DNA from: Salipiger mucosus DSM 16094
Lineage (GTDB): Bacteria; Pseudomonadota; Alphaproteobacteria; Rhodobacterales; Rhodobacteraceae
Reading direction: 5' to 3'
Length of the DNA: 64,000 bases
NCBI RefSeq assembly: GCF_000442255.1
Contig: NZ_KE557281.1
Span: forward strand, 53,158-117,157
Part shown: in pieces, positions 50,992 through 60,273 of the stretch
Numbering within the stretch: the stretch's first letter is position 1
Layout of the letters: each line of letters opens with the position of its first letter
Made by a program: the position numbers and the translations under genes
The notes under the pieces: generated by a model
Seen by the model: only the letters and a program-made list of their open reading frames with translations
What the model was told of the DNA's origin: nothing
Databases searched by the model: none

Positions 50992-52416
50992 TCAGACAAT
51001 GTTGATGAGCCTGTCCATCATATCGGACACGCTCGTCATGATTTTCGAGTTCGCGGCATAGCTCTGCTCGATCAGGATGAGCTTCTGGAGTTCGTCATCG
51101 ACGTTCACGCCCTGCTTGCTCAGCCTCGATGTCTCGATGGACTCGGCCGCCGTTCGCGCGACCGAGTAGGACTTCTCCGCGCCGGTCCGCTCGGTCTGCT
51201 GCGCGGCAACCAGATTGTTCGCGTAGGACTTGATGCTGATGTCCGTCGGAAGCTCGGTCGCGGACGAGAAGCTGCGCGGATCGTTCAGGCCATCGATGAA
51301 GCCTTCGATGGTCGAGGAGTCACCGGACGGCCCCGGAGAGGTTGCCCCGACGCCATCGCGCAGGCGGTAGAGGGATCCGCCCTGGTCTGGGTCGACGGCG
51401 GCATTCACGCTGATGCGGGACGCCAGGCCGTCGATGTTCGCGGAGTTGTACGCCGCGGCGGATCCATCGTCGGTGAACAGCCCCGCGTCGCCGGCGGCTC
51501 GGCTGGGATCGTTGTCCTCGAAGCTCTGGATGATGCCGGCCGCCATCTCGTCCAGCTGCCGCTGGAATTTCGGCATGACGTCCTGCTTCAGGGTCATGAG
51601 GCCACCAAGCCGACCGTTCTCGAAGCCGCGGATGCCCGGAGCACCCGGTGTGATTTCCTGGTTTCCGGCCATCAGCACACCGTTGCCCTGGTTGAACGTG
51701 ACCCGGCTGACCTCGTCCTTCTCGACGAGGGGCGCGCCGCCTGCGGTATAGATGCTGACACGCCCGTCCGGCCCGCGCTGGGCTCGGATATCCAGCGTCT
51801 CCGCGGTGCTGTCGATCAGGCGATCCATCTCGTCCAGCGTTTCGGTCCAGTCCAGCGTCTCGGGCTCCTGGCGCAGGATCCGCTGGTTCATCTCGGTCAT
51901 CTTGTGCAGCGTCTCGTTGAGGTCACTGACCTCGTACTTGATCTCCTGGTCGATGCCGTTGCGCACCTGGCCCAGGGTCTCGGAGGCCGAACGGATGCTG
52001 TAGGCCATGTCCTTGGCCGAATTCAGGGTCGCGCCGAGAACGCTGGTGTCGCCGGGGTTGTTGGCCAGCGTGACCAGGTCTTCCTCGAAATCGCCGAGCC
52101 GGCTCGCCGGGCTCTGCTCGTCATTGGGCTGGCCGAGGAAGGCCGTGTACTCGTCGATCCCTTCGTAGATTGTCTTCTCCCGCTCCATCTTGGCGGATTC
52201 CAAACGGTACATGCGGTTGATGGACTCGTTCACTTCGCGGGAGATCTCGCTGACGTGCACGCCACCGCCATAAGGGGAGCGCGTCGAGAACTGGATGTCC
52301 TTCCGAACGTATCCTTCGGTGTTCGCATTCGAGATGTTGCGGGCGGTGGTTTCCGACCATTTCTGGTTGGCACGAAGTCCGCTCGATCCTGAAAATAGTG
52401 CTGCAGTAAGGCTCAT
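50992..52416 (-). CDS. flgK: Flagellar hook-associated protein FlgK
   Basis: This encodes 474 residues. The N-terminal LFSGSSGLRANQKWSETTAR and NISNANTEGYVRKDIQFSTR are the rod/hook signature. The C-terminal LQKLILIEQSYAANSKIMTS is the matching D0 helix. FlgK (HAP1) caps the hook. The start codon follows a hairpin in the gap after flgE. Confidence 0.95.
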   Translation of the reverse strand: MSLTAALFSGSSGLRANQKWSETTARNISNANTEGYVRKDIQFSTRSPYGGGVHVSEISREVNESINRMYRLESAKMEREKTIYEGIDEYTAFLGQPNDEQSPASRLGDFEEDLVTLANNPGDTSVLGATLNSAKDMAYSIRSASETLGQVRNGIDQEIKYEVSDLNETLHKMTEMNQRILRQEPETLDWTETLDEMDRLIDSTAETLDIRAQRGPDGRVSIYTAGGAPLVEKDEVSRVTFNQGNGVLMAGNQEITPGAPGIRGFENGRLGGLMTLKQDVMPKFQRQLDEMAAGIIQSFEDNDPSRAAGDAGLFTDDGSAAAYNSANIDGLASRISVNAAVDPDQGGSLYRLRDGVGATSPGPSGDSSTIEGFIDGLNDPRSFSSATELPTDISIKSYANNLVAAQQTERTGAEKSYSVARTAAESIETSRLSKQGVNVDDELQKLILIEQSYAANSKIMTSVSDMMDRLINIV

Positions 52417-52435
52417 TTATGAAATCTCCCGGTTG

Positions 52436-52459
52436 CCGGAGGCGCCTCAGCGCCTCCGG
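52436..52459. other. Stem-loop between flgE and flgK
   Basis: CCGGAGGCGC (52436-52445) pairs perfectly with GCGCCTCCGG (52450-52459) around a 4-base loop. It lies in the 53-base gap between flgE and flgK on the minus strand. There is no T-tract after it, so it may be a processing or mRNA-stabilising element that lowers flgK relative to flgE. Confidence 0.55.
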
Positions 52460-52469
52460 GGAGCGGTCA

Positions 52470-53765
52470 TTACCGCTTGATGTTGGTGGTTTCCTGCAGC
52501 ATCTCGTCGGCCGTCGTGATGATCTTGGCGTTCGACGAGTAGGCGCGCTGCGTCTGGATGAGGTCAGTCAGCTCCTCGGCGATGTCCACGTTCGACCGCT
52601 CGAGCGAATTCGACACGATGGAGCCCGAGGTTCCGGAGTTGGCCGTCGTCAGCGACATGTCCCCGGAGGTCTGCGAGATCTCGAAGGCATTGCCATCCAC
52701 CGGCGTCAGGCCGTTCTCGTTGGGCACGTCGGCCAGTGGGATCTGGAACAGGTCCTTCCGGGTCCCGTTGTCGAAGATCCCGGTCACTCGGCCGGCTTCG
52801 GAAATCTCGGTCCGCACGAGCGAGCCGGCGGTCGAGCCGTCAGCGGTGGTCTGTGGCGGCGTGTAGTCACCCGCGAACTGGGTCATGCCGTCGGTCGTTC
52901 CCGGCTCGCCGACATCCACGGTCACCACCGAGTTCGTGGCACCGTTGTTGATGGAGATCGATGCCTGGCCTGTGGTCGTGTCGAAGTTGAAGGTCTCCGA
53001 GGCCATCGACATGTCGGTCACGTTGGAATAGCTCGCGACGCCGCCTGAGTTCGGTCCGCTGTCATCGAAGGTGACGTCGACAGACCCGTACGGGTTCCCG
53101 TTTTCATCATCCATCTGGAGCGTCCAGGTGTTGTCGGTGGTCGTCGGCTGCCAGGAGAAGGTCATCTTCCCCTTTTCACCGAGGGGCGAATAGATATCGG
53201 TGGAGTGCAGGAACGGTGATCCGGGGGATGCGACGCCGGTAGCTTGCGCCGGCATGTTGCCGGAGATCTCCACGCTCGTGGTCGCGGCGGCCTGCATTTC
53301 GACGTCCATGACGTTCACCGGTGCCATGTCGGCGAAGGAATTCCGATCCACAAGGCCGATCTCGCCGTTGTCGCCATACTCGTATCCTTGCAGATAGTAT
53401 CCGGCGGCGTTCACCAGGTTGCCATTCTCGTCGGGAGTGAAGGAGCCGGCCCGGGTCAGCTTGAAGTTGGCTTCGTTGGTCTCGTTCGGGTTGGGCGCCA
53501 CGACGAACATGCCTTCGCCGGCGATGTACAGGTCGGTGCCGCTGGAGGTCGACCGGAAGCCGCCCTGCGAGGCGATGTCGTTGCCCTCGGCGGCGCGCAC
53601 GCCGGACGGTGCCCCTGCAGAAGCGGTTGTCGTCACCATCTCGGCGAAGCCGCGCTTGTAGCCGACCGTGTTGGCATTCGAGATGTTGCTGGAAATGGCG
53701 CCGACCTTCGTGCCATTGGCCGAAAGGCCGCTGATACCGACCTGCATTGCCGTGTTGATTGTCAT
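52470..53765 (-). CDS. flgE: Flagellar hook protein FlgE
   Basis: This encodes 431 residues from ATG 53765, 11 bases after AAGGAG. The MQVGISGLSANGTKVGAISS and NISNANTVGYKRGFAEMVTT N-terminal signatures and the C-terminal IAEELTDLIQTQRAYSSNAK identify FlgE. It is the hook subunit. The hook-cap gene flgD, usually next to flgE, is not present in the window. Confidence 0.95.
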   Translation of the reverse strand: MTINTAMQVGISGLSANGTKVGAISSNISNANTVGYKRGFAEMVTTTASAGAPSGVRAAEGNDIASQGGFRSTSSGTDLYIAGEGMFVVAPNPNETNEANFKLTRAGSFTPDENGNLVNAAGYYLQGYEYGDNGEIGLVDRNSFADMAPVNVMDVEMQAAATTSVEISGNMPAQATGVASPGSPFLHSTDIYSPLGEKGKMTFSWQPTTTDNTWTLQMDDENGNPYGSVDVTFDDSGPNSGGVASYSNVTDMSMASETFNFDTTTGQASISINNGATNSVVTVDVGEPGTTDGMTQFAGDYTPPQTTADGSTAGSLVRTEISEAGRVTGIFDNGTRKDLFQIPLADVPNENGLTPVDGNAFEISQTSGDMSLTTANSGTSGSIVSNSLERSNVDIAEELTDLIQTQRAYSSNAKIITTADEMLQETTNIKR

Positions 53766-53881
53766 GTGCTCACATACTCCTTGCGAATTCACGTGTTCCC
53801 GTCAAACCTACATGACGGTATTTATTCTTTAGTTAAGCCGTGAGCTTTGCGAAGTAGTCGCGAGCACCTGTTCTTGCAAAT

Positions 53882-54814
53882 CTATCGGGTGACAATGAAG
53901 GTAATCCGACGGTTTCGGGCGTCATCGGGACGGTCTGGAAGCAGCAAATCGGTGGCGGCCTTCCCCTCGACGCTTTCGATCTGATCTGGCTCCAGCCCTG
54001 CTTCGATGAGGGCACGCCGGGCCGCGTTGGCACGATCCGCCGAGAGCTCCCAGTTTCCGTAGTCGTTTCCGCCGAACCGGGTGCTGTCGGTGTGCCCGGT
54101 GATGGCGATACGATTGGGAATGTTCTTCACGACGTCACCGAATAGATCGATCATCGAAACCGCCTCGGGCGTCAGATCGGTCGAGCCCTGTGGGAACATG
54201 GAGTACTGTTCCTGGTCCACGAACTGGATCCTGAGCCCTTCGGTCACCTCGTCCACGATGATCTGTTCGGCATACTCCCTGAAAATCGGAGCGTTGTTTT
54301 TCAGGATCTCGAGCTGGTCCGCGAGGGCGCGAAAATCAGAGTCCGCGTCGACCGCGGTGCCCTGCTCCGTCACGTTCTCTGCCTCCTGGGATTGCTCGGC
54401 ACGGGCCAGGAGATCGTCGTATTCTTCCCTGGTTAGCTCGACCATGTCCCAGTGGGCAAAGCTGTCGTCGTCTTCCGGCACGTCGACCGGCGGATCCTGA
54501 TTTTCCTCGTCTTCGCGGGCCGTGATATCTTCGCCGCCGGCCTTCCCGCCGTCGGCAATGGAAATGATCCCGGTGTCGACTTCGACCGCCTGGGAAGCGT
54601 CTTCGTCCTGGTACGGGTTGAAGTATTCGGAGATCCGGTTCCGATCTTCCTGTTCCGTGGTGTTGACCAGCCACATCAGCAGGAAGAAAGCCATCATGGC
54701 CGTAACGAAGTCCGCGTAGGCAACCTTCCAGCTGCCATGCTGGGATCGCTCATGCGATCCACGCCGCCGCGGCTTGCGAATGATGGTCGGCTGTTTGGGG
54801 TCACGCAGTGCCAT
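53882..54814 (-). CDS. motB: Stator protein MotB
   Basis: This encodes 310 residues. After a basic N-terminus the single membrane span contains the proton-binding Asp (YADFVTAMMAFFLLMWLVN). An acidic linker is followed by an OmpA-like peptidoglycan-binding domain (RIAITGHTDSTRFGGNDYGN, ANAARRALIEAGLEPDQIES, RNRRITFIV). MotB anchors the stator to the wall. It starts three bases after the motA stop. Confidence 0.95.
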   Translation of the reverse strand: MALRDPKQPTIIRKPRRRGSHERSQHGSWKVAYADFVTAMMAFFLLMWLVNTTEQEDRNRISEYFNPYQDEDASQAVEVDTGIISIADGGKAGGEDITAREDEENQDPPVDVPEDDDSFAHWDMVELTREEYDDLLARAEQSQEAENVTEQGTAVDADSDFRALADQLEILKNNAPIFREYAEQIIVDEVTEGLRIQFVDQEQYSMFPQGSTDLTPEAVSMIDLFGDVVKNIPNRIAITGHTDSTRFGGNDYGNWELSADRANAARRALIEAGLEPDQIESVEGKAATDLLLPDRPDDARNRRITFIVTR

Positions 54815-54817
54815 CGG

Positions 54818-55690
54818 TCAGACGTTGATCCCGGTCTTCTTGGCAGCCTCGTAGGTCGCTTTTTCCACTTCCTCGAACGCCGGGCGCACATCGGCAGAGA
54901 TAGTCTTGCGTCCGTATTCCGCGCAGATCTGAGGCGGGTAGTCATTGAGGAAGGCGATGATCGAGGTCTTGATCGCGATGTAGTAGGCCAGTTCCTGTTC
55001 CCCGCGGGCTCGAATGGCGTTGGCCAGGGGGCCGACCACGCCGTAGCTCAAGAGCACGCCCAGGAAGGTTCCCACAAGCGCGCCCCCGATGAGCATGCCC
55101 AGAACCTCGGGTGGCTGATTGATCGATCCCATGGCCTTGATGACGCCCAGGACCGCGGCGACGATACCAAGCGCCGGCAGGCTGTCGGCCACCGTATACA
55201 GGGCATTCGGCACACGGTTGAGTTCCCGTTCGATGGAATCGAGCTCCGTGTCCAGAAGAGCTTCCATTTCGTGGCTCTTGGAGGACCCCAGGAGGAACAG
55301 GCGGAAGTAGTCGGCGATGAAGCGCACGTTCCTGGGGTTCTGGCTGACAAGAGGAAACTTCTTGAAAAACGAGCTCCTGTTCGGGCTGTCGAGGTCCTTT
55401 TCGATTTTTCGGAGGTCATCCTTGCTGACCTTGAACAGCATGTAGAGCAGCGAGAACATCTCGAGGTACTCGGCCTTGTTGTACGGCTTGCCGCGCAGCA
55501 CACTGCGGCAGGCCTTGAAGGTATCCCTCAGGACGGACTTCGGGTTGGCAATCACGAAGGCACCGAGCGCGGCGCCGATGATGATGACAAGCTCCCAGGG
55601 CTGCCAGAGAACCCAGAGATTGCCACCCATGGCGGCGAAGCCGCCAAGGACGCTGCCGAAAACCAGAATGAAACCCAGAAGTGCGAACAT
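54818..55690 (-). CDS. motA: Stator protein MotA
   Basis: This encodes 290 residues. Four membrane spans: residues 1-22, 32-48, and the pair near 170-222 (IVAAVLGVIKAMGSINQPPE, MLIGGALVGTFLGVLLSYGV). The cytoplasmic loop carries the charged residues that touch FliG. The N-terminus MFALLGFILVFGSVLGGFAA is typical. MotA is the proton channel of the stator. Confidence 0.96.
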   Translation of the reverse strand: MFALLGFILVFGSVLGGFAAMGGNLWVLWQPWELVIIIGAALGAFVIANPKSVLRDTFKACRSVLRGKPYNKAEYLEMFSLLYMLFKVSKDDLRKIEKDLDSPNRSSFFKKFPLVSQNPRNVRFIADYFRLFLLGSSKSHEMEALLDTELDSIERELNRVPNALYTVADSLPALGIVAAVLGVIKAMGSINQPPEVLGMLIGGALVGTFLGVLLSYGVVGPLANAIRARGEQELAYYIAIKTSIIAFLNDYPPQICAEYGRKTISADVRPAFEEVEKATYEAAKKTGINV

Positions 55691-55781
55691 GGAAGGTTGC
55701 CTCGTTGTCTAAGGAGGCACCTGCTCTCGTTCAATTAAAGGCTGATTAGCGCATGCAGGCGCCAATCCGCCTTCTCGCCTC

Positions 55782-57917
55782 TTACTCGCCCGGCTCCATC
55801 GAGGCGTTGATAGCCTCGATGGCCTGCGTGGCGCGGTCGATCCTTGCATCGGCGTTGTCCCGTTTCAGGGGGCTCAGAGGCGCTGATGCGTAGATCATTC
55901 CGGACGCAATGTCGCGGAAGGCATCGCTTTCGAAGAGATCGGGATACGCCTCGAGAACAGACTGGGCGGTCGATGGTTGGTCCGCTCGGTGCGATGCGAG
56001 AAGAAGACGCACCGCGTCCGCCCGTGTCATCTCGTCGGGATGTGTGCTCCGGAGCTCTTCAAGCATGGCCACGGCTTCTCTCCACTGTGTCTTGAACGCG
56101 TAGGCATCCGCCTTCATTCGCAGAAGACGTGGCGTCCGCGTTTCCGGCTGAACGGCCAGAACCTCGTCTTCGTCTCCCAGGTTGGCATGTGCTTCGGCCT
56201 TGAGTTCGAGAGCCCTGTCCCGGATATCGGGAACCTCAGAGGCCACCGGTTCTTCCAGAATACCGAGAGCCCGCTCAAACTGGCTGCCCGCGACGAGGGC
56301 TTCCGCCTGGTTCAGGTAGGCACGGCTCACCGTCAGCTTGTCGACCGGGATGATATCGAGATCCCGGGCCACGTCGAGATGATCGGCGATATCCCGATAC
56401 TCGTTCGCGGCCGCACTGGTGGCGCCTTTTCCCCTCAGGGTTTCGGCGTACATGCCGTGAGCGACATCGAAGCCCGGAAAGTAGCGATAGGGCCCGACAA
56501 GCTGACGGTGCGCAGCGGCGAATTCGGACAGGGAAATCTCGCCGGACTGCCCCTTCTCGTAAAGGTCCATCAACAGGTCCCGTGCGGGGGACCGATACGC
56601 GTTGCTCTCCTCGGAGTGCGGGAAGCCGCGGAACATCTTCGAGATCGCGAGAAGGGCCTGGACGGGACGGTCGAGATCTTTCGAAACTTCGAAGAACCGC
56701 TCAAGGGCCTGGATTTCCAACTTGTCGCCCTGCCACAGGGGGATGCTTTCTCTCAGGAACCTCTCGGCATCCTCCAGAGGCATTGCACCTGTTTCCAGTC
56801 CGATATCGACGATGGCAAGCCGCGCGCGCTGGGCATAGGCATCTTCCCCCAGCGACGCCTGGCGGAAGGCGTCGAACGCATCGAGTGTCCGTCCGATCCG
56901 CTTCGCCGCGCGCCCGATCAGGAAATGGTAAGCTGGCGTGTCCTTCATGTCCGGATGTTCGTCGAAATGCTCCGCGACCGTACGGGCGAGCGACCAGTTC
57001 CCGGTCTCGATAGCCCCCTCCAGGATGCGCTTCAGATAGGCTTCCTTGTGTACGTCGGGCTGCTGTTGAAGATGCCGGAATGCCCCCTCCAGGAATGGCT
57101 CGGCGGCTGCGTAGTCATCCCGGGACAGGTGTCGGACGGCATTCCAATAGTCGAACCCCGGCCAGTCCGCGTATGCCTCATCGTCGAGGATCCTGAACTC
57201 GCTCGACAGACTGCCCGATGCCGCCGTCAGGGCGTCCGAGACGGCGTCGAGTTGAAGGGCATCCGTCTCGGGCAGTGCGGCGCGCGGGATTTCTTCCATT
57301 GCCGAAAGGCCCTCCGGCACCATCAGGTGCGAGAGCAGGAAGGTCCCGAGATCCAGTCGAACGCGCATCCGTTCGATGACATTGTCGGATTGCCGCGCAA
57401 GTTCGGACATCAGCCGGCTCCGGTCGTCGGAAAAATCGGCGCGCGCATGTTGATCCAGGTCGAGCCGCTCCGGCATGACCGGGGGAGCAGGCTCAGGCTC
57501 AGCGGGCACCTCGGTCTGCGCCGGAGAGACCGCATCCAGGGAGTAGTCGGAAACCTTGAGGTCCGCGCCCCCTGCCCGGCTGCCGTTTTCCGTGTCATCG
57601 GCAGACGCGGTATCCGGGGCATTGTTCCCTGATCCGTCGGTCGCAGTTCTTGTCGAGGACTGGCTCTCGTGGTCGCGCTGAATAGATGCAGGCGAATTTG
57701 GCTGCTTTGATGGATTGGAAAGGCTTTCCGCTTTCCTTTCGCGGATATCCTGTTCTGATAGGACGTCCGGCTTGGGGATCGGCTTGGGGGTCAGAGCGGT
57801 GAACAACCCATCCGGACGTGGAACAGGCCGAAGACTCGTAAGCGGGGGTTCCGCGAGCGCGGATGAGCTCATCAGCGCGATGAGCGCCGCAGTGTAGAAA
57901 GGCTTTGCTGTGGACAT
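55782..57917 (-). CDS. Large periplasmic helical-repeat protein beside motA
   Basis: This encodes 711 residues from ATG 57917 with a signal peptide (YTAALIALMSSSALAEPPL). The first 150 residues are Pro/Ser-rich and disordered. The rest is built of helical repeats of TPR/SEL-like type (for example HFLIGRAAKRIGRTLDAFDA and YAQRARLAIVDIGLETGAMP). No enzyme motif is seen. It lies 92 bases downstream of motA's start region on the same strand, with flgF divergent on the other side, so it may be a periplasmic stator or motor accessory such as a MotC analogue. That is inference. Confidence 0.6.
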   Translation of the reverse strand: MSTAKPFYTAALIALMSSSALAEPPLTSLRPVPRPDGLFTALTPKPIPKPDVLSEQDIRERKAESLSNPSKQPNSPASIQRDHESQSSTRTATDGSGNNAPDTASADDTENGSRAGGADLKVSDYSLDAVSPAQTEVPAEPEPAPPVMPERLDLDQHARADFSDDRSRLMSELARQSDNVIERMRVRLDLGTFLLSHLMVPEGLSAMEEIPRAALPETDALQLDAVSDALTAASGSLSSEFRILDDEAYADWPGFDYWNAVRHLSRDDYAAAEPFLEGAFRHLQQQPDVHKEAYLKRILEGAIETGNWSLARTVAEHFDEHPDMKDTPAYHFLIGRAAKRIGRTLDAFDAFRQASLGEDAYAQRARLAIVDIGLETGAMPLEDAERFLRESIPLWQGDKLEIQALERFFEVSKDLDRPVQALLAISKMFRGFPHSEESNAYRSPARDLLMDLYEKGQSGEISLSEFAAAHRQLVGPYRYFPGFDVAHGMYAETLRGKGATSAAANEYRDIADHLDVARDLDIIPVDKLTVSRAYLNQAEALVAGSQFERALGILEEPVASEVPDIRDRALELKAEAHANLGDEDEVLAVQPETRTPRLLRMKADAYAFKTQWREAVAMLEELRSTHPDEMTRADAVRLLLASHRADQPSTAQSVLEAYPDLFESDAFRDIASGMIYASAPLSPLKRDNADARIDRATQAIEAINASMEPGE

Positions 57918-58001
57918 GTCTGCAAGATTATCTGGTTCGGGAACAATATGGATTAATTGCATGGCGTTGTAAACTAAACTTCCATGTAAATATAAGAATG
58001 C

Positions 58002-58007
58002 TTAACC
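58002..58007. promoter_or_regulatory. TTAACC half-site upstream of flgF
   Basis: TTAACC matches one half of the CtrA box and sits about 40 bases before the flgF start. The other half is not obvious. A weak candidate only. Confidence 0.2.
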
Positions 58008-58042
58008 GGGCGCCTGTAGGGTTTCCGTTCAAGGAGAGTTTC

Positions 58043-58786
58043 ATGGATAACAGCTCGTACGTTTCACTGTCATCATCGATGGCACTGCGCCGCAAGCTTG
58101 CGGTCGCCGCGAACAACATGGCCAACGCCAACAGCGCAGGTTTCAAGAGCGAACATGCGCGGTTCGAGGAGTACCTTCACGGCCAGGGCACCGGCCGGGA
58201 CAAGGTCTCCTTCGTCATCGACAAGGCAAGCTACATGGATACCCGTCAAGGCGGCCTCACCCAGACCAGCAATCCGTTGGACATCGCGCTCCAGGGGGAA
58301 GGCTGGCTTGGCTACGAGGGAGAAGGCGGCCAGACCGTCTTCGGTCGTGACGGCCGCATGTCGATCAATGCCCAGGGGGATCTGGTGACCGTGGACGGAA
58401 GCCCCGTCCTGAGTGCTGGCGGTGCGCCCATCGGCATTCCAATGGATGCAGGGACCATATCGATCTCGTCTGACGGGGTGATCTCGGACCAGGGCGGCAA
58501 CCAGATCGCGACCATCGGTGTCTTCAGCGTCGATGATATCCAGGGCTACGACCGCCTCGGAAACGGCAAGTTCGCGGCGCCGGAAGAACTCGGCCAGCCT
58601 CCGCTCGTGGCCGAGCCGAATACCCGCGTTGCACAGGGCTTCGTCGAGCAATCGAACGTGGAGCCGATCACCGAAATGACGAAGCTCATGGAAGTCCAGC
58701 GCGCCTACCAGCGGTCCTCGAAACTCGCCGAGAACGTCGATGATCTTCGCAAGAGGACGATCCAGACCCTCGGACGCAAGCAATAA
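58043..58786 (+). CDS. flgF: Flagellar proximal rod protein FlgF
   Basis: This encodes 247 residues from ATG 58043 with AAGGAG upstream; upstream in-frame codons lie in the intergenic gap. The SSMALRRKLAVAANNMANAN and SAGFKSEHARFEEYL signatures and the C-terminal MTKLMEVQRAYQRSSKLAEN helix identify the rod family, and the length fits FlgF. It heads flgF-flgG-flgA-flgH. Confidence 0.93.
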   Translation: MDNSSYVSLSSSMALRRKLAVAANNMANANSAGFKSEHARFEEYLHGQGTGRDKVSFVIDKASYMDTRQGGLTQTSNPLDIALQGEGWLGYEGEGGQTVFGRDGRMSINAQGDLVTVDGSPVLSAGGAPIGIPMDAGTISISSDGVISDQGGNQIATIGVFSVDDIQGYDRLGNGKFAAPEELGQPPLVAEPNTRVAQGFVEQSNVEPITEMTKLMEVQRAYQRSSKLAENVDDLRKRTIQTLGRKQ

Positions 58787-58816
58787 TCCCAAACATGAAG
58801 AAGGTATCATAAGACA

Positions 58817-59602
58817 ATGAAAGCACTCAGTATTGCCGCGACGGGCATGCAGGCTCAGAAGACAAATGTCGAGGTGACGTCGAACAACATCGCAAACATG
58901 AACACCACGGGCTTCAAGGGGCGTCGGGCGGAATTCCAGGATCTTCTCTACCAGAAGCATGATCGCTCGGGCGCACTCACTGCCGAGGGCGGGTCCATCC
59001 GCCCGGTGGGTGTCGACGTTGGCCTCGGTGTGCGGGCAGCGGGCGTCACCCGCATCAGCACGCAGGGCAGCCTGGCGAAGACTGACAACGATCTCGACAT
59101 GGCCATCGATGGTCGCGGGCTCTTCCAGGTCAACATGCCGGACGGCAGCACGGCCTATACCCGCGCCGGCGCCTTCCAGCTCTCTCCCGAGGGGATGATC
59201 GTGACCAACGAAGGTCACGAGGTCGCGCCCGGCATCGTGGTTCCCGAGGAAACCGTCGATGTCTCGATCAACCAGGAGGGCGTCGTGAGTGCCTTCGTGG
59301 ACGGCGAACTCGAGCCGCAGGAGCTCGGGCAGATCACCCTGACCAACTTCACCAACGAAGCCGGTCTCGAAGCGCTGGGCGGGAACCTGCTGCAGGAAAC
59401 ACCGGCATCAGGGGCCCCCATCGCCGGCGTCCCCGGGGATCCGGGCTTCGGTGGTATCCGCCAAGGCTACGTCGAGGAGTCCAACGTCTCCACCATCCAG
59501 GAGATCACCTCCCTGATCAGCGCCCAGCGCGCCTACGAGATGAACTCGAAGGTTGTAGAGACCGCCGACCAGATGATGTCCACGTCGTCCAACATCCGCT
59601 GA
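58817..59602 (+). CDS. flgG: Flagellar distal rod protein FlgG
   Basis: This encodes 261 residues, the standard FlgG length. It starts MKALSIAATGMQAQKTNVEV, then SNNIANMNTTGFKGRRAEFQ, the signature with the FQDLLYQ extension typical of FlgG, and ends ISAQRAYEMNSKVVETADQM. FlgG is the straight distal rod. It is 30 bases after flgF and overlaps flgA by one base. Confidence 0.97.
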   Translation: MKALSIAATGMQAQKTNVEVTSNNIANMNTTGFKGRRAEFQDLLYQKHDRSGALTAEGGSIRPVGVDVGLGVRAAGVTRISTQGSLAKTDNDLDMAIDGRGLFQVNMPDGSTAYTRAGAFQLSPEGMIVTNEGHEVAPGIVVPEETVDVSINQEGVVSAFVDGELEPQELGQITLTNFTNEAGLEALGGNLLQETPASGAPIAGVPGDPGFGGIRQGYVEESNVSTIQEITSLISAQRAYEMNSKVVETADQMMSTSSNIR

Positions 59603-60273
59603 TGATGACCGGTTTTCTCAGAACAATCGCAGCTGCCGCCTGTGTCGCATTCACCGCGATGCCGGCGGCAGCACTGACCATCACGGATCTCGTCGAGGAA
59701 CGTGCGATGGAGGAGGTCGGTGCGGAGATCCCGGCGGATGCTGAATTCAAGGTGAAGCTCTCCGGCCAGGAGGATGCCGAGGCTGTCGTCATCAACGACT
59801 GGTGGATGGATCCGGCCTCCGGAAAGTTCCTGGCAAACGTCGTTCTCGAGGAAGGCAGCATCACGCGCGTCAGCGGCGTTGCCATCGTTGCCGTCGAGGT
59901 TCCCGTGCCCGCTCGTCGCCTGTCGGCTGGTGCGATCATTGCAGAGAACGATCTCGAGACGCGGTCTCTTCCAGCCGGCCGGGTCGGGTCCTATGCAGTT
60001 CTCGAAGCGGATGACCTGGTCGGCATGCAGGTTCAACGGGTGCTCATGCGTGGCCGTGCGGTCCAGGAGCAATCCATCTCACCCCCGATTATCATCCAGC
60101 GCGGTGAGATCGTGACGATCAGCTACCAGAATGAAGGGCTCGACCTGTCCGCGAAGGGGAAAGCCCTGGCGGCCGGCTTCAAGGGGCAGGACGTCCGGGT
60201 CGTTAACCTTGTCAGCAACAAGACCCTGGTAGGCGTCGCCTCGAAAGAAGGAATTGTCGAGGTCATTCGTTGA
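59602..60273 (+). CDS. flgA: Flagellar P-ring assembly chaperone FlgA
   Basis: This encodes 223 residues with a signal peptide (FLRTIAAAACVAFTAMPAAA). The SAF-like region (VPVPARRLSAGAIIAENDLE) and the C-terminal GEIVTISYQNEGLDLSAKGK, then VRVVNLVSNKTLVGVASKEG, are the FlgA landmarks. FlgA helps FlgI assemble in the periplasm. The start overlaps the flgG stop (ATGA) and its stop overlaps flgH (TTGA). Confidence 0.93.
   Translation: MMTGFLRTIAAAACVAFTAMPAAALTITDLVEERAMEEVGAEIPADAEFKVKLSGQEDAEAVVINDWWMDPASGKFLANVVLEEGSITRVSGVAIVAVEVPVPARRLSAGAIIAENDLETRSLPAGRVGSYAVLEADDLVGMQVQRVLMRGRAVQEQSISPPIIIQRGEIVTISYQNEGLDLSAKGKALAAGFKGQDVRVVNLVSNKTLVGVASKEGIVEVIR

Noticed and set aside
55977..57632. A 551-residue open frame on the plus strand
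   Set aside because: It is antisense to the 711-residue protein, which has a signal peptide and normal composition, so the plus frame is a shadow.
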